Below are positions 17,675-26,015 of a stretch of DNA of 64,000 nt, in pieces; the first letter of the stretch is position 1, and the number at the start of each line of letters is the position of its first letter. Both the position numbers and the translations under genes were made by a program. Source of the stretch: Streptomyces canus (GTDB lineage Bacteria; Actinomycetota; Actinomycetes; Streptomycetales; Streptomycetaceae); contig NZ_CP107989.1 in the NCBI RefSeq assembly GCF_041435015.1, positions 8,804,001-8,868,000 on the forward strand, in the 5' to 3' direction. The notes under the pieces are model-generated. The model was not told the DNA's origin. It made no database searches and was given only the letters and a program-made list of their open reading frames with translations.

Positions 17675-18280
17675 ATGGTCTCCGAGAACTCCGATGCCCA
17701 GGGCGGCGAGACGACCGCCCTCGCGCTGAAGATACTGGTCGCCGGCGGTTTCGGCGTGGGCAAGACCACCCTGGTGGGCGCCGTCAGCGAGATCCGGCCG
17801 CTGCGCACGGAGGAACTGCTCAGCGAGGCGGGCCAGTTGGTGGACGACACCGGCGGTGTGGACCAGAAGGTCACCACCACGGTCGCCATGGACTTCGGGC
17901 GCATCACCATCCGCTCAGGCCTGTCCCTCTACCTCTTCGGCACCCCGGGGCAGGACCGCTTCTGGTTCCTGTGGGACGAGTTGTCGCAAGGAGCCCTGGG
18001 CGCCGTCGTCCTCGCCGACACCCGGCGACTGGAGGACTGCTTCCCGGCCGTGGACTACTTCGAGCACCGGCACATCCCCTTCGTGGTGGCCGTCAACTGC
18101 TTTGCCGGTGCCCGCACCTACGGCGCCCACGACGTCTCACGCGCCCTCGACCTCGACCAGGGCACACCCGTGGTGCTGTGCGACGCGAGGGACCGTGACT
18201 CGGGCAAGGAGGTGCTGATCCGACTGGTCGAGTACGCCGGGCGGATGCACACCGCCCGGCTGCTCGACTCGGTGGGCTGA
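17675..18280 (+). CDS. cvnD: Conservon GTP-binding protein CvnD
   Basis: This 201-residue small GTPase has the P-loop GGFGVGKTT at 24-32, the switch region with a conserved Thr in VTTTVAMDFG, and the G3 motif GTPGQ at 89-93 with Gln93. The G4 position is VNCF instead of a classic NKxD, as is common in this family. It is the effector switch of the conservon and is presumably held at the membrane by CvnA and controlled by CvnB. GAGAGAAG stands a short distance before the ATG. It is convergent with the PPOX gene 28 bp away. Confidence 0.93.
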   Translation: MVSENSDAQGGETTALALKILVAGGFGVGKTTLVGAVSEIRPLRTEELLSEAGQLVDDTGGVDQKVTTTVAMDFGRITIRSGLSLYLFGTPGQDRFWFLWDELSQGALGAVVLADTRRLEDCFPAVDYFEHRHIPFVVAVNCFAGARTYGAHDVSRALDLDQGTPVVLCDARDRDSGKEVLIRLVEYAGRMHTARLLDSVG

Positions 18281-18308
18281 TCAAGAGGTGGGCCCACTCA
18301 CCCGCGCG

Positions 18309-18737
18309 TCACTCTGCGAGGGCCTTCTCTGCCAGCACCTTGTCGATCTTCACGCGGACGAGGAGTTCTCCCGGAACGCCGTTGCGGGCGCCGAACTCCT
18401 CGGCCCGTTCCTCGCCCATGTACCGCGCCCCGATCCGCCCGGCCCAGTGCCTGACCTCGTCGAGAGCCTCCGACAGCCGGGCCTGGCCCCGGAGTACCAC
18501 GTAGCCGAAGGGCGGCCGGTCGTCGTCCACACACAGGGCGACGCGTCCGTCCCGCGCCAGGTTGCGCCCCTTCACGGTGGCCTTGCCGGTGTTGAACACC
18601 ACGTCGTCACCGTCGAGTACGAACCAGACCGGTGCCACGTGCGGGCTCCCGTCGGCCCGGACGGTCGACAACTTGCCGGTGCGGGTGCCGTGCGAGACGA
18701 ACTCCCGCCATTCCTCATCGGTCATCTTCTGTGCCAT
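18309..18737 (-). CDS. PPOX-class F420-dependent enzyme, pyridoxamine-phosphate-oxidase fold
   Basis: This 142-residue split-barrel protein contains KLSTVRADGSPHVAPVWF followed by a second strand pair and KGRNLARDGRVALCVDDD, the pattern of the actinobacterial F420-dependent PPOX family (Rv1155-like). It binds a deazaflavin or flavin and reduces a small substrate; the natural substrate is unknown. Start ATG at 18737 has AAGGAGA 9 bases upstream. It lies between the conservon and the extra roadblock gene on the opposite strand. Confidence 0.87.
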   Translation of the reverse strand: MAQKMTDEEWREFVSHGTRTGKLSTVRADGSPHVAPVWFVLDGDDVVFNTGKATVKGRNLARDGRVALCVDDDRPPFGYVVLRGQARLSEALDEVRHWAGRIGARYMGEERAEEFGARNGVPGELLVRVKIDKVLAEKALAE

Positions 18738-18831
18738 GTCCCCATTCTCCTTGCCCCGCCGACAGCCGTGGGGAAGGCTTGTGTGGAGATCCTCCGGGCA
18801 GGAGGAGACGTCACACGGGGAGACGGGACAC

Positions 18832-19245
18832 ATGCCGCAGAAGCAGGGGCTCGGCTGGCTGCTGGACGATCTGACCGAGCGCGTCGACCATGTGCGGCAC
18901 GCGCTGGTGCTGTCCAATGACGGGCTGGTCACGGGCGCCAGCACGGGGCTGCGCCGTGAGGACGCCGAACATCTCGCCGCCGTCTCGTCCGGACTGCACA
19001 GCCTGGCCAAGGGTTCGGGACGCCACTTCGGCGCGGGCAAGGTACGGCAGACGATGATCGAGTTCGACGACGCGGTGCTCTTCGTCACCGCGGCGGGCAC
19101 CGGCAGTTGCCTGTGCGTGCTCAGCGGCTCGGACGCCGACATCGGCCAGATCGCCTACGAGATGACGCTGCTCGTCAACCGGGTCGGCGAGCACCTCGAC
19201 GTGGACGCCCGCCAGCCCGAGCGGAGCCCGGCGCCAGACCTCTGA
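18832..19245 (+). CDS. Second CvnB-like roadblock/LC7 protein
   Basis: This 137-residue roadblock/LC7 protein is strikingly similar to the CvnB at 16567-17040 along the whole domain: both share RREDAEHLAAVSSG, HSLAKG, GRHFGAG, VRQTM and RVGEHL. It lacks the N-terminal extension and has its own ribosome binding site GGGGAG at 18817-18822. No CvnA, C or D partner follows, so it is an orphan roadblock protein likely derived by local duplication. It could exchange with CvnB on the conservon GTPase or form heterodimers (inference). Confidence 0.9.
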   Translation: MPQKQGLGWLLDDLTERVDHVRHALVLSNDGLVTGASTGLRREDAEHLAAVSSGLHSLAKGSGRHFGAGKVRQTMIEFDDAVLFVTAAGTGSCLCVLSGSDADIGQIAYEMTLLVNRVGEHLDVDARQPERSPAPDL

Positions 19246-19272
19246 CCTGCGCGTTCTTTGGTCCACGGGGAG

Positions 19273-19281
19273 TTATCCACA
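19273..19281 (+). promoter_or_regulatory. Perfect DnaA-box-like sequence TTATCCACA
   Basis: One copy of the classic 9-mer lies in the 125-bp gap before the gene at 19371. It is isolated, so it is not an origin. Being AT-richer than its surroundings, it could be a DnaA-titration or DnaA-regulated promoter site. Streptomyces DnaA prefers G at position 3, so affinity may be moderate. Confidence 0.35.
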
Positions 19282-19370
19282 GGCTCGCCACGCATCTCGC
19301 CGCACCGGCTACGGTTTTTGTCACGGCGAGCGCACACAGCGTGAGCGACGACTCCACGGGGAGAGCGACC

Positions 19371-20255
19371 ATGTCGGGCAGCCTGACCACCCAACGCCAA
19401 CACCAGCCGTACACGCCCAGCCGAGCCGCCCGTGAACTGGGCCTCAAGCGAAGCGAGTTCGACCTCGCGGTGCACCTCGGGCAGATCCGGACCGTGCCCG
19501 ACGAGGGAGGCGGGGGGCGACGCGTCACCGGCTCCGAGATCGACCGGCTGCGGGCGACGGACGGTTTCCCGGACTCGTTGCTTCAGCGTGTGCGGGTCGT
19601 GGGCACCACCGAGGGCGCGAAGGTCATGGACGTCCCGGCGGGCAGGTTCACCCGCTTGGCCCGCCTGGGCCTGTTCTCGCCGGTGCGCTTTTATCTCAAC
19701 CGGTACCGAGCCGTGGTGTGGATGTATCTCGCCGAAGAACTCGAGGAGTTCACGGCCGTCGAGGAGAACACCCCGCTGCTCACCGCACGCCGTATGCCCG
19801 AAGGACTGCGCGACATGCTGGACGCGGGCGTGGACCTGCGGGCCCGCAACTGGCGGGGACGCCACCGCGGATTCCTCCTGCGGCTCGCCGAAGACCCCTG
19901 GGAGAGCGCAGGCGCCCTCGCCGCCTTCCTCGACCCCGTCCAGATCGCGGAGCTCGTCCCCGACCCGTACGAGCGATCCCACCTGAGCCGCTTCCGGCCG
20001 GGACCACCGGCCCAGGGCGCGCAGGGATCGCCCGCCGCACACCTCATCGAGAAGATCATGACGGCGGACCACCCGGACGAGATCGAATGGCTCAGGACCG
20101 ACCTGACCCGCGCCCTGGAGGACGCCCGGACGTTTCGGCCCGCGCCGCGCCCCACGGCCCGGCGGTCGATCTCCACCCAGCCGCAGGACCTGTCGACGCC
20201 CCAGGAGGAGCCGACCCGCGGCCTGCTGGGCTGGCTCCGGCGCAGAAGCTCATGA
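19371..20255 (+). CDS. Hypothetical protein with N-terminal helix-turn-helix-like region
   Basis: This 294-residue protein seems typical of Streptomyces and close relatives. Its N-terminus (about residues 12-60: TPSRAARELGLKRSEFDLAV ... VTGSEIDRLRA) resembles a MerR/excisionase-like helix-turn-helix. The middle holds an RNWRGRHRGFLLRL segment, and the C-terminus is Pro/Ser-rich, ending in a basic WLRRRSS. I believe it belongs to a DUF family confined to Streptomyces but cannot name it with certainty. GGGGAGAG precedes the ATG at 19371. It follows the orphan roadblock gene and ends 1 bp before the convergent thioesterase stop. Confidence 0.7.
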   Translation: MSGSLTTQRQHQPYTPSRAARELGLKRSEFDLAVHLGQIRTVPDEGGGGRRVTGSEIDRLRATDGFPDSLLQRVRVVGTTEGAKVMDVPAGRFTRLARLGLFSPVRFYLNRYRAVVWMYLAEELEEFTAVEENTPLLTARRMPEGLRDMLDAGVDLRARNWRGRHRGFLLRLAEDPWESAGALAAFLDPVQIAELVPDPYERSHLSRFRPGPPAQGAQGSPAAHLIEKIMTADHPDEIEWLRTDLTRALEDARTFRPAPRPTARRSISTQPQDLSTPQEEPTRGLLGWLRRRSS

Positions 20256-20256
20256 C

Positions 20257-21123
20257 CTACAGCGGGCGGAACAAGCCTTCCTGGACGACGGACACCAGCA
20301 GACGCCCCTCCAGGTTGTAGATCCGGCCACGAGCCAGACCTCGTCCGCCCGTCGCGATCGGCGACTCCTGGTCGTACAGGAACCACTCGTCCGCGCGGAA
20401 CGGCCGGTGGAACCACATGGCGTGATCCAGCGACGCGATGTCGAAGCTCCGCGGGCCCCACAGGGGCTGGACCGGGATGCGGACGGCGTCCAGGAGGGTC
20501 ATGTCGCTCGCGTAGGTCAGCGCGCAGGTGTGCACGACCGGGTCGTCCCCGAGCGGCCCGACCGCGCGCATCCACACCGCGCTGCGCGGCTCGGCGTCCT
20601 TGACCTCCTCGGCGCTCCAGCGCAGCCGGTCCACATACCGGATGTCGAAGGGCTGGCGACGCGCCATCCGCTCCAACTGCTCGGGCAGTTCGCCCAGATG
20701 CTCCCGGATCTCGTCGCCGACCCTCGGCAGGGACTCCGGCGCCGGGACCTTGCGGGCGGGCGGCAGCTGGTGCTCGAAGGGACCTTCCTCAGGCTTGTGA
20801 AAGGAGGCGGTGAGATTGAAGATCGTGCGGCCCTGCTGCACGGCGGTGACCCGGCGCGTCGTGAACGACCGTCCGTCCCGCACCCGCTCGACCTGGTACA
20901 CGATCGGTACGCCGGGCCGGCCGGGGCGCAGGAAGTACGCGTGGAGCGAGTGCACCGGGCGCTCGCCGTCCGTGGTGCGGGCGGCGGCGACCAGCGCCTG
21001 GCCCGCCACCTGGCCGCCGAAGACCCGCTGGAGGGACTCGTGCGGGCTTCGGCCACGGAAGATGTTGACCTCGATCTGCTCCAGGTCGAGCAGGTCGACG
21101 AGCCTCTCGGCCGGGTTCGTCAT
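20257..21123 (-). CDS. tesB: Acyl-CoA thioesterase II (TesB family)
   Basis: This 288-residue double-hotdog thioesterase hydrolyses acyl-CoA to free acid and CoA. Signature segments are RVFGGQVAGQALVAA near residue 32, HSLHAYFLRPG, the second hotdog with CALTYASDMTLLD and SLDHAMWFHRPFRADEWFLYDQESP, and the C-terminal RGRIYNLEGRLLVSVVQEGL. The length matches E. coli TesB. ATG at 21123 has GGAGAA upstream. It lies downstream of the DUF3516 helicase on the same strand with only 19 bp between them, so it may be co-transcribed. Confidence 0.93.
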   Translation of the reverse strand: MTNPAERLVDLLDLEQIEVNIFRGRSPHESLQRVFGGQVAGQALVAAARTTDGERPVHSLHAYFLRPGRPGVPIVYQVERVRDGRSFTTRRVTAVQQGRTIFNLTASFHKPEEGPFEHQLPPARKVPAPESLPRVGDEIREHLGELPEQLERMARRQPFDIRYVDRLRWSAEEVKDAEPRSAVWMRAVGPLGDDPVVHTCALTYASDMTLLDAVRIPVQPLWGPRSFDIASLDHAMWFHRPFRADEWFLYDQESPIATGGRGLARGRIYNLEGRLLVSVVQEGLFRPL

Positions 21124-21142
21124 GGGTGGGATTCTCCTGTGC

Positions 21143-23656
21143 TCACAGCTGGCCGACATCGGTGACCCGGACGACCGCGCGGCCCTCCGCGTCGGAGGCG
21201 GCAAGGTCGATCTCCGCGCTGATGCCCCAGTCATGGTCGCCGTTCGGGTCGGCGAAAGTCTGCCGTACGCGCCACAGCCGATTCTGCGGCTGCTCCTCGA
21301 TCTGCAGCAGCTTGGGACCGCGGGCGTCGGGTCCGGTGCCGAGGTCGTCGTACTCGTCCCAGTACTTGTCCATGGCCTCGCCCCACGCGTCGGCGTCCCA
21401 GCCGGCCTCGGCGTCCATCTCGCCGAGCACCTCGACCTGGTCGAGGGCGGCGAGTTCGACGCGACGGAACAGGGCGTTGCGGACCAGGACGCGGAAGGCG
21501 CGCGCGTTGGTGGTGACCGGCTTGACCTCGTCGGCCCTCTCCTGGGCCTCCTCGGCGGTCATCTCCTCGGGGTTGGCGAGCTGCTCCCACTCGTCCAGGA
21601 GGCTGGAGTCGACCTGGCGGACCGTCTCGCCGAGCCACTCGATCAGATCCTGCAGATCCTCGGACTTGAGGTCGTCGGGGATGTTGTGGTCGAGCGTCTT
21701 GTAGGCGCTCGCGAGGTAGCGCAGGACAATGCCCTCGGTGCGCGCCAGCTCGTAGAAGGAGACCAGCTCCGTGAAGGACATGGCCCGTTCGTACATGTCA
21801 CGGATGACGGACTTCGGGGAGAGGGGATGGTCGCCGACCCAGGGGTGGCTCTTGCGGTAGGTGTCGTACGCGTGGAAGAGGAGCTCCTCCAGGGGCTTCG
21901 GGTACGTGATGTCCTGGAGGCGTTCCATGCGCTCCTCGTACTCGACACCGTCCGCCTTCATCGCGGCCACGGCCTCGCCCTTCGCCTTGTTCAGCTGGGC
22001 GACGAGGATCTGACGGGGGTCGTCCAGCGTGGACTCCACGACGGAAACCATGTCCAGGGCGTAGGACGGCGATTCGGGGTCGAGCAGCTCGAACGCGGCG
22101 AGCGCGAAGGTGGACAGCGGCTGGTTGAGCGCGAAGTCCTGCTGGAGGTCCACCGTGAGGCGGACGATGCGGCCACTGGCGTCGGGCTCGTCGAGCTTCT
22201 CGACGATGCCGCCGTCCAGCAGCGAGCGGTAGATGGCGATCGCCCGCCGGATGTGCTTCAGCTGCTGCTTGCGCGACTCGTGGTTGTCCTCCAGGAGATG
22301 CCGCATCGCCTCGAAGGCGTTGCCCGGACGGGCGATCACCGACAGCAGCATCGTGTGAGTGACGCGGAAGCGGGACGTCAGCGGCTCCGGTTCGGAGGCG
22401 ATCAGCTTCTCGAAGGTGTTGTCCGTCCAGCCGACGAAGCCCTCGGGCGCCTTCTTGCGGACGACCTTGCGGCGCTTCTTCGGGTCGTCGCCGGCCTTGG
22501 CGAGCGCCTTCTCGTTCTCGACGACGTGCTCGGGTGCCTGGGCGACGACGAAGCCTGCCGTGTCGAAGCCCGCCCGGCCCGCGCGGCCCGCGATCTGGTG
22601 GAACTCACGAGCGCGCAGGGTGCGGACGCGGTTGCCGTCGTACTTGGTCAGCGCCGTGAACAGCACGGTGCGGATGGGCACGTTGACGCCGACACCGAGT
22701 GTGTCCGTGCCGCAGATGACCTTCAGCAGACCGGCCTGGGCGAGCTTCTCCACCAGCCGCCGGTACTTGGGCAGCATGCCGGCGTGATGGACCCCGATGC
22801 CGTGCCGTACGTAACGGGAGAGGTTGCGGCCGAACTTGGTGGTGAAGCGGAAGTTGCCGATCAGGTCGGCGATCTTGTCCTTCTCCTCGCGCGAGCACAT
22901 GTTGATGCTCATCAGCGCCTGCGCCCGCTCCACCGCCTGCGCCTGCGTGAAGTGCACGATGTAAACGGGTGCCTGCTTGGTCTCCAGGAGTTCCGTGAGG
23001 GTCTCAGTGAGCGGGCTGAGCTTGTACTCGTAGGAGAGCGGCACGGGGCGGGTCGCCGAGCGGACCACCGACGTGGGCCGGTTGGTGCGCCGGGTCAGGT
23101 CCTTCTCGAACATCGAGACGTCGCCGAGCGTGGCCGACATGAGGACGAACTGCGCCTGGGGCAGCTCCAGGATCGGGATCTGCCAGGCCCAGCCGCGGTC
23201 CGCCTCGGCGTAGAAGTGGAACTCGTCCATGACGACCTGGCCGACGTCCGCGCCCTTGCCGTCGCGCAGCGCGATCGAGGCGAGCACCTCGGCGGTGCAG
23301 CAGATGACGGGAGCGTCGGCGTTGACGGACGCGTCGCCGGTCAGCATGCCGACGTTCTCCGTGCCGAACATCTTGCACAGCTCGAAGAACTTCTCCGACA
23401 CGAGCGCCTTGATGGGCGCGGTGTAGAAGGTGACCTCGTCACGGGCGAGGGCGGCGAAGTGCGCACCCGCCGCGATCATGCTCTTGCCGGAGCCGGTGGG
23501 CGTCGACACGATCACGTTCGCGCCGGAGACCACCTCGATCAGCGCCTCCTCCTGATGAGGGTAGAGCGTCAGCCCCCGCTCCTCGGCCCACGACTCGAAG
23601 GCGTCGTAGAGGGCATCGGGGTCGGCGGTCGGCGGCAGCTGATCGATGAGGGTCAC
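21143..23656 (-). CDS. DEAD/DEAH-box RNA helicase with DUF3516 domain
   Basis: This 837-residue Ski2-like helicase of actinobacteria has Walker A STPTGSGKS at 51-59, DEFH at 144-147, motif III SATL, HHAGMLPKYR, GVGVNVP and motif VI QIAGRAGRAG. The C-terminal DUF3516 covers the last 350 or so residues. It probably unwinds structured RNA in decay or ribosome assembly. The GTG at 23656 is chosen because the conserved helicase region starts immediately after it; there is only a weak GGTGG ribosome binding site. A start 20 codons further upstream is possible. Confidence 0.9.
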   Translation of the reverse strand: MTLIDQLPPTADPDALYDAFESWAEERGLTLYPHQEEALIEVVSGANVIVSTPTGSGKSMIAAGAHFAALARDEVTFYTAPIKALVSEKFFELCKMFGTENVGMLTGDASVNADAPVICCTAEVLASIALRDGKGADVGQVVMDEFHFYAEADRGWAWQIPILELPQAQFVLMSATLGDVSMFEKDLTRRTNRPTSVVRSATRPVPLSYEYKLSPLTETLTELLETKQAPVYIVHFTQAQAVERAQALMSINMCSREEKDKIADLIGNFRFTTKFGRNLSRYVRHGIGVHHAGMLPKYRRLVEKLAQAGLLKVICGTDTLGVGVNVPIRTVLFTALTKYDGNRVRTLRAREFHQIAGRAGRAGFDTAGFVVAQAPEHVVENEKALAKAGDDPKKRRKVVRKKAPEGFVGWTDNTFEKLIASEPEPLTSRFRVTHTMLLSVIARPGNAFEAMRHLLEDNHESRKQQLKHIRRAIAIYRSLLDGGIVEKLDEPDASGRIVRLTVDLQQDFALNQPLSTFALAAFELLDPESPSYALDMVSVVESTLDDPRQILVAQLNKAKGEAVAAMKADGVEYEERMERLQDITYPKPLEELLFHAYDTYRKSHPWVGDHPLSPKSVIRDMYERAMSFTELVSFYELARTEGIVLRYLASAYKTLDHNIPDDLKSEDLQDLIEWLGETVRQVDSSLLDEWEQLANPEEMTAEEAQERADEVKPVTTNARAFRVLVRNALFRRVELAALDQVEVLGEMDAEAGWDADAWGEAMDKYWDEYDDLGTGPDARGPKLLQIEEQPQNRLWRVRQTFADPNGDHDWGISAEIDLAASDAEGRAVVRVTDVGQL

Positions 23657-23801
23657 CCACCCATCTTGCCTGCCCGGATGCCCGATGGGGGAATCGGATG
23701 CGAGTGGGAAGATCACGACCAGTACGCTGTGTCACCGACGGAGCGTCAGCGCAGCCGGTCAACTGGACAGTGGCACACGAGGAATGGGGCGGGCAACGCC
23801 G

Positions 23802-24596
23802 ATGATGGGACCAGCACACTCACTGTCGGGCGCCGCGGCCTGGCTGGGCGTAGGAGCGGCGGCTGCCGCCACGGGACACACCATGCCGTGGCCCGTACTG
23901 CTGGCTGGAGCCCTGATCTGCGCGGGCGCCGCGCTCGCTCCCGACCTCGACCACAAGGCGGCCACGATCTCGCGGGCCTTCGGGCCGATCTCACGGGGCC
24001 TGTGCGAGATCGTCGACAAACTCTCGTACGCCGTCTACAAGGCCACCAAGAAGCAGGGCGACCCGCGTCGCTCCGGCGGACACCGCACACTCACCCACAC
24101 CTGGCTGTGGGCCGCGCTGATCGGCGCGGGGTGCTCGGTGGCGGCGATCACCGGCGGTCGCTGGGCGGTGTTGGCGATCCTGTTCGTGCACATGGTGCTG
24201 GCCATCGAGGGCCTGCTGTGGCGTGCGACCCGAGGTTCCAGCGCCGACGTCCTGGTCTGGCTGCTGGCCGCGACCAGCGCGTGGATCATAGCGGGTGTTC
24301 TGGACAAGCCGGGCAACGGCTCGGAGTGGCTGTTCACGCAGCCGGGCCAGGAGTACCTGTGGCTGGGACTGCCGGTCGTGCTGGGCGCGCTCGTGCACGA
24401 CATCGGGGACGCGCTGACGGTCTCCGGCTGCCCGATCCTGTGGCCGATCCCGGTGGGCCGCAAGCGCTGGTATCCGATCGGCCCGCCGAAGGTCATGCGG
24501 TTCCGGGCGGGCAGCTGGGTCGAGCTGAAGGTGCTGATGCCGGTGTTCATGCTCCTCGGGGGAGTGGGCTGCGCGGCCGCGCTCAACTTCATCTGA
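23802..24596 (+). CDS. Membrane-bound metal-dependent hydrolase (YdjM/DUF457 family)
   Basis: This 264-residue integral membrane protein begins MMGPAHSLSGAAAW and contains the family's metal-binding acidic/histidine motifs APDLDHKAATISR near residue 50 and GHRTLTHTW near 96, plus HDIGDALT near 200. Several hydrophobic helices alternate with these motifs. Members are predicted membrane phospholipase/nuclease-like hydrolases; the function is not established. Start at the double ATG (23802) is preferred by family resemblance; an upstream ATG at 23784 sits right on a GAGGA sequence and cannot be excluded. Confidence 0.82.
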   Translation: MMGPAHSLSGAAAWLGVGAAAAATGHTMPWPVLLAGALICAGAALAPDLDHKAATISRAFGPISRGLCEIVDKLSYAVYKATKKQGDPRRSGGHRTLTHTWLWAALIGAGCSVAAITGGRWAVLAILFVHMVLAIEGLLWRATRGSSADVLVWLLAATSAWIIAGVLDKPGNGSEWLFTQPGQEYLWLGLPVVLGALVHDIGDALTVSGCPILWPIPVGRKRWYPIGPPKVMRFRAGSWVELKVLMPVFMLLGGVGCAAALNFI

Positions 24597-24619
24597 GGCC
24601 GGGGCGACGGATTCGTCCG

Positions 24620-24880
24620 TCAGCTCCCCTGACCGGTCCCGCCTCCGTAGCGCCGCTCGAAGGCGGCCACACGTCCCTCGGAGTCCACCGTCCGTGCCTT
24701 GCCGGTGTAGAAGGGGTGGCTCTCGGAGGAGATCTCGACGTCCACCACCGGGTAGGTCTCGCCGTCGTCCCACTCGATGGTCCGGTCGCTGGTGGCGGTG
24801 GACCGGGTCAGGAATGCGTAGCCGGCAGAGCGGTCACGGAAGACGACCGGGTGGTAGTCGGGCTGCTTGTCCTGCTGCAT
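24620..24880 (-). CDS. rpmE2: 50S ribosomal protein L31 type B (zinc-independent)
   Basis: This 86-residue bL31 of the non-zinc (C-) type has no cysteine and shows the typical [17 protein letters not shown] and [11 protein letters not shown] segments. In Streptomyces this paralogue replaces the zinc-binding L31 under zinc starvation and is normally repressed by Zur. The 78 bp before it contain no AT-rich Zur-like palindrome. It sits behind the DUF5709 gene and may share its transcript, so its control may differ from the classic case. Confidence 0.93.
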   Translation of the reverse strand: MQQDKQPDYHPVVFRDRSAGYAFLTRSTATSDRTIEWDDGETYPVVDVEISSESHPFYTGKARTVDSEGRVAAFERRYGGGTGQGS

Positions 24881-24958
24881 GGCTGCTCCTTCGGCGCTGC
24901 GGGATGGGGCGTGGGCAGTGCGGTGGGCGGTGCGGGACCTGTCGGTCGGCCACGGCGG

Positions 24959-25429
24959 TCAGCCGGACAGAGGCTCCTCGTCGACGATGTGCATCGCGGC
25001 CTCCTCCGCGGATGCCGCGGCACCGTCGATGCCCACGTCCGTGGCGATCAGCGCGCTCTCCTCGTCCTCGTGGGCCCCTTCGTCCGGGGCCACGAGACGG
25101 CCGGAGCGCATCGCGCCGACCTCGTTGTCCAGGAGCTCGCCGTCGGAGCCGTCGTAGTCACCGAGGCCGTCACCGTCGGACGGCGCGAGGTCGGGCGTCT
25201 CCTCCGCGAGCCGTTGGTCCAGCGTCTCGCCCTGTCGGCGCTCCGCGGCCGTCACACCGCTGTGCTCCACCGCCCACGGCCTCTCCGGCGGGGACCAGCC
25301 GCGGTCCAGAGGGTCGCCGACTCCGTCGTCCTCCAGGGTGTCCTCCGCGTCGAGCAGACCCGCGTCGTCCTGGATCTCGGAGCCGTCGGGCTGGTAGACG
25401 TCGTCTCCCCATCCGTCGGAGCTGTCCAC
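24959..25429 (-). CDS. DUF5709 family acidic protein
   Basis: This 156-residue, highly acidic protein shows the DUF5709 pattern: DDVYQPDGSEIQDDAG, LDAEDTLEDDGVGDPLDRGWSPPERP, and a C-terminal EEAAMHIVDE. The family is actinobacterial, probably intrinsically disordered, and of unknown role. GTG at 25429 is preceded by GGAGG with 5-bp spacing. The frame stays open far upstream through the 8-bp repeat array, but the family's N-terminus and the ribosome binding site fix the start here. L31 follows 78 bp downstream. Confidence 0.88.
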   Translation of the reverse strand: MDSSDGWGDDVYQPDGSEIQDDAGLLDAEDTLEDDGVGDPLDRGWSPPERPWAVEHSGVTAAERRQGETLDQRLAEETPDLAPSDGDGLGDYDGSDGELLDNEVGAMRSGRLVAPDEGAHEDEESALIATDVGIDGAAASAEEAAMHIVDEEPLSG

Positions 25430-26009
25430 GGGTACCTCCAAGTGAAGGGGACGGACCCGGTCCTTCCGCGGCCCGGGGCGGACCACGGACTCACGGGGCA
25501 CTTGCCGCGCCCGCCGTCGAACCATGCCGTCCGCGGACGCTCCCAGAGCCGGTGCTGCTGTCCAGCCTTCCACCCCCCTTCGGGACGGCGCAACGCCAAG
25601 GGGGCGCTGCGCTGGCTCGAGTGGCGGTTGGTGGGGGGCGGGGTCTGGGTTGCGCCGGTTGTCGGAGGGGGCGGGGGTGAGGGTCGGAATCGGTCGTTGG
25701 AGGGGCCGGGGTGTGTGGAGCGGCCGGTTGGTGGGGGGCGGGGTCTGGGTTGCGCCGGTTGTTGGAGGAGGTCCGGGTATGGATCGGACTCGTCGTCGGA
25801 GGTGGCGGGGGTGCGTGCTGGGCTGGCCGGTGGAGTGGGTCGTGGTGCGGGCCGGACCGCGCGCACTCGTTGCAGGGGCAGGGGGTGTGGGCTGCGGAGG
25901 GATGGGCTGGGTCGGCCGATGGAAGGGCCGGGATTCCGGGTGCGGCCGCAGGGCGACTGGCCAGGCCCGCCTACCTTGCCGACACAGCAGCGGCCCGCGA
26001 GACTGCACA
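25430..26009. other. Gene-free G-rich region upstream of DUF5709
   Basis: About 580 bp hold no gene I can support. The first 100 bp must contain the promoter for DUF5709/L31. The rest is compositionally skewed, with long G runs on the plus strand and two copies of a 38-bp direct repeat. Frames through it are open only because stop codons are rare in such DNA. Confidence 0.6.
25625..25762 (+). repeat. 38-bp direct repeat with 100-bp period
   Basis: Two identical 38-bp copies lie at 25625-25662 and 25725-25762, starting CGGTTGGTGGGGGGCGG and ending GCGCCGGTTGT. The spacing is exactly 100 bp. The G-rich cores could form G-quadruplex-like structures. They may be remnants of a duplication. Confidence 0.75.
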
Positions 26010-26015
26010 GCCGCC

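Noticed and set aside
19273..19281. A replication origin
   Set aside because: Only one DnaA box is present, with no cluster and no dnaA or dnaN nearby.
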